DNA of 64,000 bases, from positions 1-64,000 of the forward strand of contig JAGHTO010000058.1 in NCBI GenBank assembly GCA_018065305.1, in the 5' to 3' direction. This DNA is from Candidatus Cacconaster scatequi. Lineage in GTDB: Bacteria > Bacteroidota > Bacteroidia > Bacteroidales > UBA932. A model generated the notes under the pieces. It made no database searches, was not told the origin of the DNA, and saw only the letters and a list, made by a program, of their open reading frames with translations. Below, piece after piece: positions 42,186-50,150 of the stretch (positions are counted from its first letter, which is position 1; each line of letters opens with the position of its first letter). Both the position numbers and the translations under genes were made by a program.

Positions 42186-42905
42186 CTACAACAGGTGGGT
42201 CCTTATTATTGCAGCCCCCTTCGAGACAGCCAGTTTCTCCAGGGATTCCGTGTCCCCTTCCGTGAAACGCTTTCTGGATATCCCGACAAGCACAGGCCGC
42301 TGAAGCACCGTCAACCTGTCAAGATTCTCCAAAAGGGTCATATTGTCCCGATTCGACTTGGAAAAGCCGAAACCGGGGTCCAGCACCCAGTTTTCCACTC
42401 CCGCCTCACGAAACAGCAGGGAGCGTTCCCTGAAATAATTGAGGACGGAAGCCGTCACGTCATCATAATGGTACTCATCGTGCATCGTTTCGAAACTCCC
42501 CCGAAGGTGCATGGCCACATACCGCAAGCCCAACCTGCCAACAAGCGGAATCATCGCGTCATCCCACTGTCCGGCCGAGATGTCATTGACAGTGAAACGT
42601 CCGATCGTGCAATATGCTCTGGTCACGATGGAAGCACGGAAAGTGTCGATGGAAAAAGAGACTCCCTGATAACGGGCGGCCGCCGTTTCCAGAACAGGTT
42701 CAAGTCTCGTCCACTCCTCCTCCATACTTACGGGAGACGATCCGGGCCGGCTTGAAACAGCACCTATATCTATAATGTCGGCCCCCTTCTCCAACAGGGC
42801 ATCCACCCTTCCGGCGAAAGCATCCTTTCCGTCGACTCTTGAAAGTTCAACGAATGAATCGTCGGTCACGTTGACGATGCCCATAATTTTCACCCCGTTC
42901 CACAT
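42186..42905 (-). CDS. folP: Dihydropteroate synthase
   Basis: 239 aa, somewhat short. Motifs present: MGIVNVTDDSF (usual NVTPDSFSDGG shortened), DIGAVSSRPG, DTFR, DPGFGFSKS, GISRKR. The C-terminus stops at IIRTHLL, just where relatives have ILRVHDV plus 10-15 more residues, so the final helix is cut. It joins pABA to dihydropterin pyrophosphate in folate synthesis. Alone on its strand, divergent from tmk. Confidence 0.9.
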   Translation of the reverse strand: MWNGVKIMGIVNVTDDSFVELSRVDGKDAFAGRVDALLEKGADIIDIGAVSSRPGSSPVSMEEEWTRLEPVLETAAARYQGVSFSIDTFRASIVTRAYCTIGRFTVNDISAGQWDDAMIPLVGRLGLRYVAMHLRGSFETMHDEYHYDDVTASVLNYFRERSLLFREAGVENWVLDPGFGFSKSNRDNMTLLENLDRLTVLQRPVLVGISRKRFTEGDTESLEKLAVSKGAAIIRTHLL

Positions 42906-42933
42906 AATCTTTAGAATCTGATTTGAAAATGAC

Positions 42934-42941
42934 TAACTTTG
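42934..42941 (+). promoter_or_regulatory. -7 box of the tmk operon
   Basis: TAACTTTG, exact consensus, 22 bases before the ATG at 42964. TTTA at 42910-42913 is a partial -33 match. Confidence 0.5.
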
Positions 42942-42963
42942 CAGAAACAAAAATAACAAATTT

Positions 42964-43650
42964 ATGTTGATAGTCCTTGAGGGCCTCGACGGCTCCGGCA
43001 AGTCCACCCAGTTGAAGAAGACGACCGATTACATCGCAAGTTTGGGCAAAGATGTCGAATACCTCCATTTTCCGCGATATGCCGCACCGGTTTATGGAAA
43101 TCTCATCAGCAGGTTTCTGCGCGGTGAATTCGGCTCCGTCAATCAGGTGCACCCACAGCTTGTGGCGCTTCTTTTCGCCGAAGACAGGCACGGCGCTGCT
43201 CTCCAGATAAAATCCTGGATTGAGAAAGGTAAGGTTGTGGTTCTGGACCGGTACGTATATTCCAACATAGCGTTCCAGTGCGCCAAGCTGACTGACAGGA
43301 ATGCCGCCAGCGCCTTGAGAGAATGGATATCCGACACCGAATACGGGCAGTTCGGAATTCCCAGACCCGACCTCAACATCTTCCTGGATGTCCCAATTGA
43401 CTTTGTTGACGAGAGGCTCGCAAGCAATAGAAAAGATGACAATGACAGGGATTATCTGGAAGGCAAGGAAGACATTCACGAGGCCGACATAACATTCCAG
43501 ATGAAAGTGAGGGAAATGTATCTCGAGCAATGCAACGCAGACCCCTCATTCCTCCGGGTCGACTGTCGCGACAACTCGGGCAGAATGCTCCCGGCAGATG
43601 ACATATTCTCAAAAATCAAAGCACTGATAGACAATATTATATGCGATTAG
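42964..43650 (+). CDS. tmk: Thymidylate kinase
   Basis: 228 aa. P-loop LEGLDGSGKST (5-15), FPRY dTMP-binding motif and DRY (LDRYVYSN). It makes dTDP from dTMP. At 228 aa it is slightly longer than the usual 210. It overlaps the next gene by 10 bases. Confidence 0.94.
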   Translation: MLIVLEGLDGSGKSTQLKKTTDYIASLGKDVEYLHFPRYAAPVYGNLISRFLRGEFGSVNQVHPQLVALLFAEDRHGAALQIKSWIEKGKVVVLDRYVYSNIAFQCAKLTDRNAASALREWISDTEYGQFGIPRPDLNIFLDVPIDFVDERLASNRKDDNDRDYLEGKEDIHEADITFQMKVREMYLEQCNADPSFLRVDCRDNSGRMLPADDIFSKIKALIDNIICD

Positions 43651-44774
43651 TCAGGGCCGTCTGCAGAATTCTTTTTTCGCTGGTTTTCGTATGTGCCGGT
43701 ATCCTTAAGATTATCGATCCGGTAGGTACCGGGCTGATTGTCAAAGAATATCTTTCAATCATCCATATCACCGCCGCGGACTTTCCGGCAATATGTCTGG
43801 GGACTGCTCTTGCAACGCTCGAATTCACTACCGGAATCTGTATACTGATTGGTCTCAAGATGAGGCTGTTCGCCGGCATCGGCATGGGGCTCACGCTCAT
43901 TTTCACTGCCATAACCCTTTATCTTGCAATTTACAACCCCATCAGCGACTGCGGCTGTTTCGGACAGGCCATACACCTGACCAACTGGCAGACTTTCAAG
44001 AAGAACCTCATCCTTCTCGTTCTGGTCACATTCATTTTCATCGGAAGGAAAAAGGCCACAAACATAGCATCGGATCCGGTCCAGTGGGTATTCGTGGGCC
44101 TTTATGCCGCATTCGCCGTGGCAGTGTCCGTCTTTTCATACATCCGACTGCCGCAGATAGACTTCACCCAATACACGGTAGGAGCCGACCTTTCCGAACA
44201 TACAGAGTCGGGAGCCCCCGAATACGAGACCGTATTCACATACGAAAAGGATGGCCGGAGATGTGAATTCAGCCTTGAGAACCTTCCCGACAGTACCTGG
44301 ACTTTCGTTGACAGCGAGACGACGGCCATCGGCGGTTCAGAAGCCGGTTCCGCCCCGGAAATCGAACTCCCGAAAAAAGAGGGAGGTCTCTTCATCATCT
44401 CGATTTATGACCCGGCATCGGTCAGGCCGAAACTGAGAAAAAGGATTGATGATTTCATATTGAAGGCGGAACGGGAAGGTGCCGAAGTTCATATATTTTC
44501 AACGGAAGACCGCTCCGACAGAAAAACCCTCATAACTCTCAACAGAAGCAACGGAGGAATAACCTATTTTTACGACAGCGTGGTCATCGAGAAATGGGGA
44601 TCAGCGGCGCTTGATGAGATCGACCCCGGAGAAATCAGCAGGAAAGACCCTGACGTGATGGTGCTCCAACGGAGGATTCACGAGCAGCTGTTCATCAGCA
44701 TCCTTGTACTGTCAGTCTTCGCCCTTGCCGCGACATTGAGGATGTCCTGCAGAATATTCGTCAAAAACATTTGA
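43641..44774 (+). CDS. DoxX/MauE-like membrane protein with C-terminal soluble domain
   Basis: 377 aa. Four to five N-terminal helices (about 7-27, 45-65, 70-92, 115-132 and 147-165), including GAGIL-type ICILIGLKMRLFAGIGMG, match the DoxX/MauE family. The C-terminal part (about 230-350) has IISIYDPASVRPKLRKRIDDFI and looks thioredoxin-like without a CXXC. It overlaps tmk by 10 bases. In Bacteroidales this protein is conserved beside tmk. Function unknown; a redox or quinol role is possible. Confidence 0.8.
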   Translation: MRLVRAVCRILFSLVFVCAGILKIIDPVGTGLIVKEYLSIIHITAADFPAICLGTALATLEFTTGICILIGLKMRLFAGIGMGLTLIFTAITLYLAIYNPISDCGCFGQAIHLTNWQTFKKNLILLVLVTFIFIGRKKATNIASDPVQWVFVGLYAAFAVAVSVFSYIRLPQIDFTQYTVGADLSEHTESGAPEYETVFTYEKDGRRCEFSLENLPDSTWTFVDSETTAIGGSEAGSAPEIELPKKEGGLFIISIYDPASVRPKLRKRIDDFILKAEREGAEVHIFSTEDRSDRKTLITLNRSNGGITYFYDSVVIEKWGSAALDEIDPGEISRKDPDVMVLQRRIHEQLFISILVLSVFALAATLRMSCRIFVKNI

Positions 44775-44801
44775 TAATCTGCAAATTTACACGTACATTT
44801 G
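44770..44801 (+). promoter_or_regulatory. Promoter of rplY
   Basis: TTTG (44770-44773), 20 bases, TACATTTG (44794-44801): full consensus, followed by a leader of about 78 bases. Confidence 0.7.
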
Positions 44802-44810
44802 CAGATTGCT

Positions 44811-44857
44811 AAAAAGAACGTTCTTTTTGGTGCAATGGGAACCGGCCCGTTCCGGTT
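44811..44857 (+). promoter_or_regulatory. Structured leader of rplY
   Basis: A perfect 18-base palindrome AAAAAGAACGTTCTTTTT (44811-44828) is followed by a hairpin AACCGG/CCGGTT (44840-44857) in the untranslated leader before the start at 44885. It could be a ribosomal-protein leader or a protein-binding site. No known family name is claimed. Confidence 0.4.
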
Positions 44858-44884
44858 TGAGTAACACATTTTTAACAACAAACT

Positions 44885-45469
44885 ATGAAACACCTTGAAC
44901 TTAAAGGCAGCGTCCGCGCTACCGGCAGAAAAGCAGATGTAAACAGCATCCGCAGAGAAGAGAAAGTACCTTGCATCATTTATGGAGCAGGTGTAGAAAA
45001 CACTCCTTTCGCAATTGAGGAGAAAGCGCTGAAAGCTTTGACTCACACTCCCTATTCACATATCGTGGATCTCGACGTCGACGGCAAGAAGTTCACAGCC
45101 GTTCTCGGAGAAGTTCAGTATCACCCCGTAACAGACAGGCCTCTTCACGTGGATTTCGTTGCAATAGACCCCAAGAAGCCCGTAACCGTCAACGTTCCTG
45201 TCAAGATTACCGGTAACAGCGAAGGCGTACGTCAGGGTGGAAAACTCAACGTCGGTGTCCGCAAACTCAAAGTCAGCGGTCTTATGGATGCCATTCCCGA
45301 TGAACTCCCCATCGACATCACTCCCCTCGGTCTCGGCAAACAGATCAATGCCGGTGACCTCAGTTTTGACGGAATCAAAATCGTTTCTCCCAAGGGAACT
45401 CTCGTCTGCGCAGTCAGAGCAACCCGCAACTCAGTTGCAACCGAAGGAGAAGAGGCAAGCGCCGAATAA
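44885..45469 (+). CDS. rplY: 50S ribosomal protein L25/general stress protein Ctc
   Basis: 194 aa, the long Ctc-type form: the L25 domain (1-92, 5S rRNA binding) plus the C-terminal TL5-like domain (95-185), then an acidic tail. Followed 18 bases later by pth, as in many genomes. It binds 5S rRNA. The leader of about 78 bases contains two hairpins. Confidence 0.95.
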   Translation: MKHLELKGSVRATGRKADVNSIRREEKVPCIIYGAGVENTPFAIEEKALKALTHTPYSHIVDLDVDGKKFTAVLGEVQYHPVTDRPLHVDFVAIDPKKPVTVNVPVKITGNSEGVRQGGKLNVGVRKLKVSGLMDAIPDELPIDITPLGLGKQINAGDLSFDGIKIVSPKGTLVCAVRATRNSVATEGEEASAE

Positions 45470-45487
45470 TTGACTTGATTTTCGGGT

Positions 45488-46060
45488 ATGGGCTATCTTG
45501 TTGCCGGTCTTGGTAATATCGGTGAGGAATATGCCTTCACCCGACACAACATAGGTTTTACGATATTGGATGCCTGGGCCCAGGCATCCAATGTTGTTTT
45601 CACGCCGACCCGTTACGGTGACACGGCGGAAATCTCATTCAGGGGGCGCAAATTCACGCTGCTGAAACCGTCAACCTATATGAATCTGAGCGGCAAGGCG
45701 GTGAACTATCACCTTCAAAAACTGAAAATCCCGAGAGAGAACCTTATGGTAGTGGTGGATGACCTTGCCATTCCCTTCGGAACCTTGCGAATGAGAGCCA
45801 AAGGTTCAGCCGGAGGACATAACGGACTGAAAAGCATCGATTACTGCCTGGCCTCGGAAGAATACGCAAGACTTCGTGTCGGCACCGGAAACGGAGGATT
45901 CGCCGAGGGCCACCAAGTGGATTTCGTTCTGGGAAGGTGGCTTATGGAAGAGCGGGAACTGCTGCCAAAAATCTCAGAACAGGCCATCGAAGCCATCAAA
46001 TGCTTTGCCGTCGAAGGTATCGGCAAGGCGATGACCCTGTACAACCATTCCATCCTTTAG
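45488..46060 (+). CDS. pth: Peptidyl-tRNA hydrolase
   Basis: 190 aa. GLGNIGEEYAFTRHNIG with catalytic His, PSTYMNLSG, and DDLAIPFG with Asp. It releases peptides from dropped-off peptidyl-tRNA. Cotranscribed with rplY. Its 3' end is convergent with hslR. Confidence 0.95.
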   Translation: MGYLVAGLGNIGEEYAFTRHNIGFTILDAWAQASNVVFTPTRYGDTAEISFRGRKFTLLKPSTYMNLSGKAVNYHLQKLKIPRENLMVVVDDLAIPFGTLRMRAKGSAGGHNGLKSIDYCLASEEYARLRVGTGNGGFAEGHQVDFVLGRWLMEERELLPKISEQAIEAIKCFAVEGIGKAMTLYNHSIL

Positions 46061-46071
46061 AAGCGGTCCAG

Positions 46072-46467
46072 TCACTCTTCCTCGTCGGTAAAGAATGAGG
46101 TATAGATTGAATCCATCTGACGACGTTCCTTTTTCGTCGGACGACCCGTGCCCCTGTCCCTCCTTATGAAGAAAGTCTCCACGGGAGCATTGAGTTTGTC
46201 AAGTTCGCTTTGAGGAGTTATGTTCAGCGCATACTTCTCCACCTCCTTCGCCCCCACCCTTTTTTCCAGGAGAGCCACCGTGCGATAAGAGTATTGAACG
46301 GCCCCCTTGCGTACGGAAATCACGTCCCCCTCCTTCACCTCGCGGGAGGGCTTCACCGCGGCACCGCCAATAGTGACCTTGTTGCCCTTGCAGGCTTCAG
46401 TAGCGTCCGAACGGGTCTTGAAAACCCGGATCGCCCACAGAAACTTGTCGATTCTCACCGAGTCCAT
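46072..46467 (-). CDS. hslR: S4-domain RNA-binding heat shock protein HslR-like
   Basis: 131 aa. S4 domain at 1-75 (RIDKFLWAIRVFKTRSDATEACKGNKVTI in sections), then a short basic tail. HslR/Hsp15 binds 50S subunits carrying a stalled peptidyl-tRNA. It starts 11 bases after manA, in the same direction. Confidence 0.88.
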   Translation of the reverse strand: MDSVRIDKFLWAIRVFKTRSDATEACKGNKVTIGGAAVKPSREVKEGDVISVRKGAVQYSYRTVALLEKRVGAKEVEKYALNITPQSELDKLNAPVETFFIRRDRGTGRPTKKERRQMDSIYTSFFTDEEE

Positions 46468-46478
46468 TCGGATGTCCG

Positions 46479-47519
46479 CTATTCATCGAAATATCCGTCA
46501 GTCTCCGTGATATGAGGGAGATACACCTCAAGAACGTGAGTACCTTCCTTTACGGGACGGACAGTAAATTCATCGACAGCCGCCGGAACCAGAATGGTCT
46601 CGCCCCGACCGAGAGTATAAGTCTCCCCGTCCGCATCTATTTCCGCACCACCTTCAGTGCATATATACACGACGAAACTCTCAAGCTCATCCCGATTCAC
46701 GTTTCTCGGAGCCGTCAGGTCGATGCTGTTGATTCCGAAATGGTTGCAGGAAGCGATGTTGCAGATTCCCTTTTCGGTGTGACCGTGATATTTCGACTCG
46801 TCGTATTGCTTGAAATCAATGCAGTCAAGAGCCTCTTCCAGATGCATCTCGCGACGGGTCGCAGGGTTGTTTTCACGTCCCCAGTCATACAGGCGGAAAG
46901 TAATGTCGGATGACTCCTGGACTTCAGCAATGATCACTCCGCCAGCCGCGGCGTGCACGGTCCCGGCCTCCACAAAGAAATAGTCCCCTTTCTTCGGATG
47001 GAACACGTTCATAAGTTCCTGCGCAGTCCCGGCCTTGCAGGCGGCATACAATTCCGCGGCGGAGGTGTCCCGCTTGAATCCCATATACACTTCAGCATCC
47101 GGCTGAGCATCAATCACGTACCAGAATTCCGTCTTTCCGTATGAGCCGTAGCGCTCGCCTGCAGTCACGTCATCGGGATGTACCTGAACAGACAGCCTTC
47201 CGCATATATCCAGCAGCTTTATCAGCAGAGGAAACTGTATGTTGTAGTAATCGAAGGCATTGTCTCCCACTATCTCCCCCATATAAGTTTCCATCAGGTC
47301 ACTTATGTCATTCCCGGCAAGAAATCCGTTCGACACGACGGAAAGCCGCCCAGGCATATCAGAAACCTCCCACGTCTCTCCGATATGAGCAGGATCGGCG
47401 GAAGGATTTCCGTCTTCTCTCATCGGAACTGTTTTACCAAAACCGGAAACAAGGCTGCTTCCGCCCCAAACCACCTCTTTTGCATAAGGTGCGAACTTAA
47501 ACGGATAGAGTTTTTTCAT
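46479..47519 (-). CDS. manA: Mannose-6-phosphate isomerase, type I
   Basis: 346 aa. Type I PMI cupin with zinc ligands in VQVHPDD, KTEFWY and GTVHAAAGG. It converts fructose-6-P and mannose-6-P, feeding GDP-mannose synthesis or mannose use. Its start overlaps the end of the CPBP protease gene by 23 bases. It lies 11 bases before hslR. Confidence 0.92.
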   Translation of the reverse strand: MKKLYPFKFAPYAKEVVWGGSSLVSGFGKTVPMREDGNPSADPAHIGETWEVSDMPGRLSVVSNGFLAGNDISDLMETYMGEIVGDNAFDYYNIQFPLLIKLLDICGRLSVQVHPDDVTAGERYGSYGKTEFWYVIDAQPDAEVYMGFKRDTSAAELYAACKAGTAQELMNVFHPKKGDYFFVEAGTVHAAAGGVIIAEVQESSDITFRLYDWGRENNPATRREMHLEEALDCIDFKQYDESKYHGHTEKGICNIASCNHFGINSIDLTAPRNVNRDELESFVVYICTEGGAEIDADGETYTLGRGETILVPAAVDEFTVRPVKEGTHVLEVYLPHITETDGYFDE

Positions 47520-48315
47520 TTTTTCTGAATATTAGAATGACAGCGGCGAAAAGAACCGCACATAAGCAATACAAAAGGATATATTGTCCCGTCGGAAGAA
47601 TATCGATCAACCCGTCGTCGATTTCAAGAGAATCGAAGGCACGGGTCAGATAAGTCGACAGGGAATTATTGATGCAATGCAGAAGAATCGTCAGCCACAA
47701 TGCTCCCGTCTGACAATAGACCCATCCGAAGAAAGCGCCCAGAACAAAGGCCGGCAGGGCCTGCCAGGGATTCATATGCATCGCGGCGAATATGAAAGCT
47801 GACCATAGGATTGCCGCACGGGGAGAAACGCCGTTGCCAAGCATCCCCCGCAGCATCATCCCCCGACAGAGGAACTCCTCGCACAAGGGGGCGAGAATGC
47901 AGGCGGAGATAATGCCGTCCCACAGTGGCAGATCGCGGAACGCCGACTCAAATATGCTCTTCACACTCTCAGGCATAGGAATGAAGGCTGTCAGCGGCTC
48001 CGTCAGGATACCCAATGACAACATCCCCAGGATTGCCATAAGAGAATAGACCGGGCCGCCAAGCTTTCCGAAAGAGTTTCTGTTCAATGGCTCCCCGGCC
48101 TCTCCCGAATGCTCCACAGATTTGGCCAGAATGTAGGCACAGGGGAACAGCATTGCTGCCAGATACGAAAGAGATTCACATTTCAACAAGGAGACGGAGA
48201 AGAAAAGTTGCAGAGCTCCGGCTATTACGCCAATCAGCAGACTGCCGGCGACCAGAAATAGAGCAATCAGCCAGGATTGCGTCAGAGTCGGTTTGAAAGA
48301 TGAAATTGATTTCAC
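47497..48315 (-). CDS. CPBP-family intramembrane metalloprotease/glutamic endopeptidase
   Basis: 272 aa from a GTG at 48315. The longer frame to 48591 has no family sequence and overlaps the FtsB/DivIC-like gene on the other strand. The start is confirmed by a -7 box TATTTTTG (48327-48320) 4 bases upstream. Seven to eight helices, with CPBP motifs CEEFLCRG, FAAMHM and LLHCINN. CPBP proteins process membrane proteins, as for Abi or CAAX-type peptidases. It probably shares a transcript with manA and hslR. Confidence 0.87.
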   Translation of the reverse strand: MKSISSFKPTLTQSWLIALFLVAGSLLIGVIAGALQLFFSVSLLKCESLSYLAAMLFPCAYILAKSVEHSGEAGEPLNRNSFGKLGGPVYSLMAILGMLSLGILTEPLTAFIPMPESVKSIFESAFRDLPLWDGIISACILAPLCEEFLCRGMMLRGMLGNGVSPRAAILWSAFIFAAMHMNPWQALPAFVLGAFFGWVYCQTGALWLTILLHCINNSLSTYLTRAFDSLEIDDGLIDILPTGQYILLYCLCAVLFAAVILIFRKNEKTLSV

Positions 48316-48319
48316 GTCC

Positions 48320-48327
48320 CAAAAATA
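48320..48327 (-). promoter_or_regulatory. -7 box of the CPBP gene, deciding its GTG start
   Basis: Minus strand TATTTTTG, exact consensus, then GGAC and the GTG at 48315, giving a leaderless transcript. Without it the start would be uncertain. Confidence 0.5.
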
Positions 48328-48345
48328 ATCAAAATCCGCATAATA

Positions 48346-48377
48346 TTTGCTAAAATTGATGAACCTCACTAACTTTG
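48346..48377 (+). promoter_or_regulatory. Promoter of the FtsB/DivIC-like gene
   Basis: TTTG (48346-48349), 20 bases, TAACTTTG (48370-48377): full consensus, 20 bases before the ATG at 48398. Confidence 0.65.
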
Positions 48378-48397
48378 GCCACAGAATTGAAACGGAG

Positions 48398-48733
48398 ATG
48401 AAATTCCTGAAAAAAATAAGCGAAGGTGTATCGCAGCTGAAGGCGAAGAACCGGGCATTGCGTATACTGCTGAACAAGTATTTCATCGTGACAATGATTT
48501 TCCTCGTATGGATTGCCTTTTTCGACAGCAACAACGTAATCCGCTGGATTGACGTAAGAAAGACTCTCCGCGAGCAGAAGAGCCAGATCAAATTCTACGA
48601 ACAGGAAATATCCGCAACGGAAAGCAAAATCAATTATCTGAAGTCAGAAAAGGATTCCCTTGAAAAATTCGCAAGGGAGGAATATCTCTACCACGAAGAG
48701 GGAGAAGATGTTTATCTGATTGAAGTTCAATAG
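48398..48733 (+). CDS. FtsB/DivIC-like septum formation protein
   Basis: 111 aa from the ATG at 48398, which follows an AACGGAG ribosome-binding sequence; upstream in-frame residues overlap the promoter and are rejected. One membrane helix (about 28-46), a coiled coil (about 55-90), and a C-terminal segment FAREEYLYHEEGEDVYLI as in FtsB/DivIC. It takes part in the FtsQLB divisome complex. Confidence 0.85.
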   Translation: MKFLKKISEGVSQLKAKNRALRILLNKYFIVTMIFLVWIAFFDSNNVIRWIDVRKTLREQKSQIKFYEQEISATESKINYLKSEKDSLEKFAREEYLYHEEGEDVYLIEVQ

Positions 48734-48758
48734 TTTTTTTTGATAACTGTCAAAATTA

Positions 48759-48790
48759 TTTGGAAATTAGCTTTTTGATAGTTATTTTTG
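48759..48790 (+). promoter_or_regulatory. Promoter of the Hc1-like gene
   Basis: TTTG (48759-48762), 20 bases, TATTTTTG (48783-48790): full consensus. Confidence 0.7.
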
Positions 48791-48825
48791 TACAAATAGA
48801 ATTTAAACCACTAATACTAACCAAG

Positions 48826-49002
48826 ATGAAGACACTCGTTGATCAGATTAATGCTGAAATCGCCGCTTTTCAGGTAAATGCAGCTGCTCAGGTTGAGAAA
48901 GGTAACAAAGCTGCCGGAACTCGCGCACGCAAGAACGCCCTCAACATTACCAAACTTCTGAAGGAATTCAGAAAAGTATCTGTTGAAGAAGCTAAGAAAT
49001 AG
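48826..49002 (+). CDS. Small histone H1-like protein (Hc1 family)
   Basis: 58 aa from the ATG at 48826. The short form of the Hc1 family common in Bacteroidota: VDQINAEIAAFQ, EKGNKAAGTRARKNALNITKLLKEFRKVSVEEAKK. It is a coiled-coil basic helix, thought to bind DNA. It has a full promoter and a strong terminator, so it is a single-gene unit and likely highly expressed. Confidence 0.85.
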   Translation: MKTLVDQINAEIAAFQVNAAAQVEKGNKAAGTRARKNALNITKLLKEFRKVSVEEAKK

Positions 49003-49023
49003 TTCCCGCAACATTTGAAGAAT

Positions 49024-49056
49024 ACCGGCCTCCCCTTTCGGGTGGCCGGTTTTTTT
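49024..49056 (+). terminator. Terminator of the Hc1-like gene
   Basis: CCGGCC/GGCCGG stem extended to ACCGGCC/GGCCGGT with inner pairing around CTTTC, followed by seven T. A typical intrinsic terminator; the T run reaches the stop codon of the convergent holA. Confidence 0.85.
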
Positions 49057-50113
49057 ATCCGAGAATTTTGGACAGGACTTCCGTGAGAAGATCCCCGTCC
49101 TGAGCACTGCCGCGTCCGCTTCCCTTGCTGATCATATCATATTCCTTCAGAATCGATATGATATTGATAAGCCGGGGCAGAGGGTAGTTCCTGAGCGCAG
49201 TCGAGTATTCCTTTGAGAAAAAGGCATTTATGCCCAAAGAGGCCAGAGCCTGGGACTGTGACATTCCGCTCTGTTCCATTGCGGCGATATTCAGCAGTTT
49301 GATGAAATGGCTCGACAATGCGGCCAATGTTACCACCAGCGGATATCTTTTCGGGGACTGTGCGTAGAAATGCGCAATTCTGAAACACTTGAGAGTATCT
49401 TTGAGCGACAAGGCCTTGGTCAGCTCAAACACGGAATACTCCCTGCTCATCCCGATATTCGACTCGATATCCCTGACAGTCACGGTTTTCGTACCGGGAG
49501 GAAGCACTTTCATCAATTTGTCAACCTCCACCGCAATCTTCTGCAGATTGACACCGGAGAACTCGGCAAGCAGACCGGCGGCGTCAGGTGCAATTTCCAA
49601 TCCCCTGTCAGCCATAAAAGCCTCTATTACGGACGGCATCCTGTAATCCGGAGCCTGTTCCGATTCGAACACCACACCGACCTGACAGGCCTTCTTGTAA
49701 AACGATGTCCTCCTGTCCAGACCCTTTGCGCTTTTTGTAGGGTCGTTCACCGTCTTGAAGCACACCACCAGGACAGTCGAGGGCATCATCGCATCCAGAT
49801 AGACGGAGAGATTTTCGATTTTATCCATCATCTGGGCCTCCTTCAGAATGACCATCTGCCTGGATATCATCATCGGAAACTGGCGGGCAGCCTCAACGAC
49901 ACGCATTGCAGTGGTATCGGCCCCGTAAAAGACTATCTGCCCGAAGTCTCTCTCCTGCGGCGGGATGACACGTTCCATGAGAAGATCGCACAGAGCATCC
50001 AGATAATAATGTTCCTTCCCGTGAAGCAGATAGAACGGAGCTATCTCCCCCGCTTCTATTGCGGATTTGATTCGCTTGAACTCTTGTGCGGTATCTTTTG
50101 CAGTCCGTGCCAT
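49055..50113 (-). CDS. holA: DNA polymerase III subunit delta
   Basis: 352 aa. Clamp-loader delta architecture: AAA+ N-terminal domain (PFYLLHGKEHYYLDAL), VVCFKTVNDPTKSAKGLDRR, and the C-terminal helical collar. No P-loop is needed in delta. It opens the beta clamp. The ATG at 50113 has a -7 box only 6 bases upstream, back-to-back with that of cca. Confidence 0.92.
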   Translation of the reverse strand: MARTAKDTAQEFKRIKSAIEAGEIAPFYLLHGKEHYYLDALCDLLMERVIPPQERDFGQIVFYGADTTAMRVVEAARQFPMMISRQMVILKEAQMMDKIENLSVYLDAMMPSTVLVVCFKTVNDPTKSAKGLDRRTSFYKKACQVGVVFESEQAPDYRMPSVIEAFMADRGLEIAPDAAGLLAEFSGVNLQKIAVEVDKLMKVLPPGTKTVTVRDIESNIGMSREYSVFELTKALSLKDTLKCFRIAHFYAQSPKRYPLVVTLAALSSHFIKLLNIAAMEQSGMSQSQALASLGINAFFSKEYSTALRNYPLPRLINIISILKEYDMISKGSGRGSAQDGDLLTEVLSKILG

Positions 50114-50119
50114 AACTTA

Positions 50120-50127
50120 CAAATGTA
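50120..50127 (-). promoter_or_regulatory. -7 box of holA, 6 bases from ATG
   Basis: Minus strand TACATTTG, exact consensus, then six bases to the ATG. No ribosome-binding site fits. Confidence 0.5.
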
Positions 50128-50138
50128 CGAAATTTTAC

Positions 50139-50146
50139 TAACTTTG
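50139..50146 (+). promoter_or_regulatory. -7 box of cca, 4 bases from ATG
   Basis: TAACTTTG, exact consensus, 4 bases before the ATG at 50151. It is 11 bases from the divergent holA box, so the promoters overlap and both transcripts look leaderless. Confidence 0.5.
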
Positions 50147-50150
50147 TGGT

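Noticed and set aside
48316..48591. N-terminal extension of the CPBP protease
   Set aside because: It would overlap the FtsB/DivIC-like gene and its promoter; the GTG at 48315 has its own -7 box.
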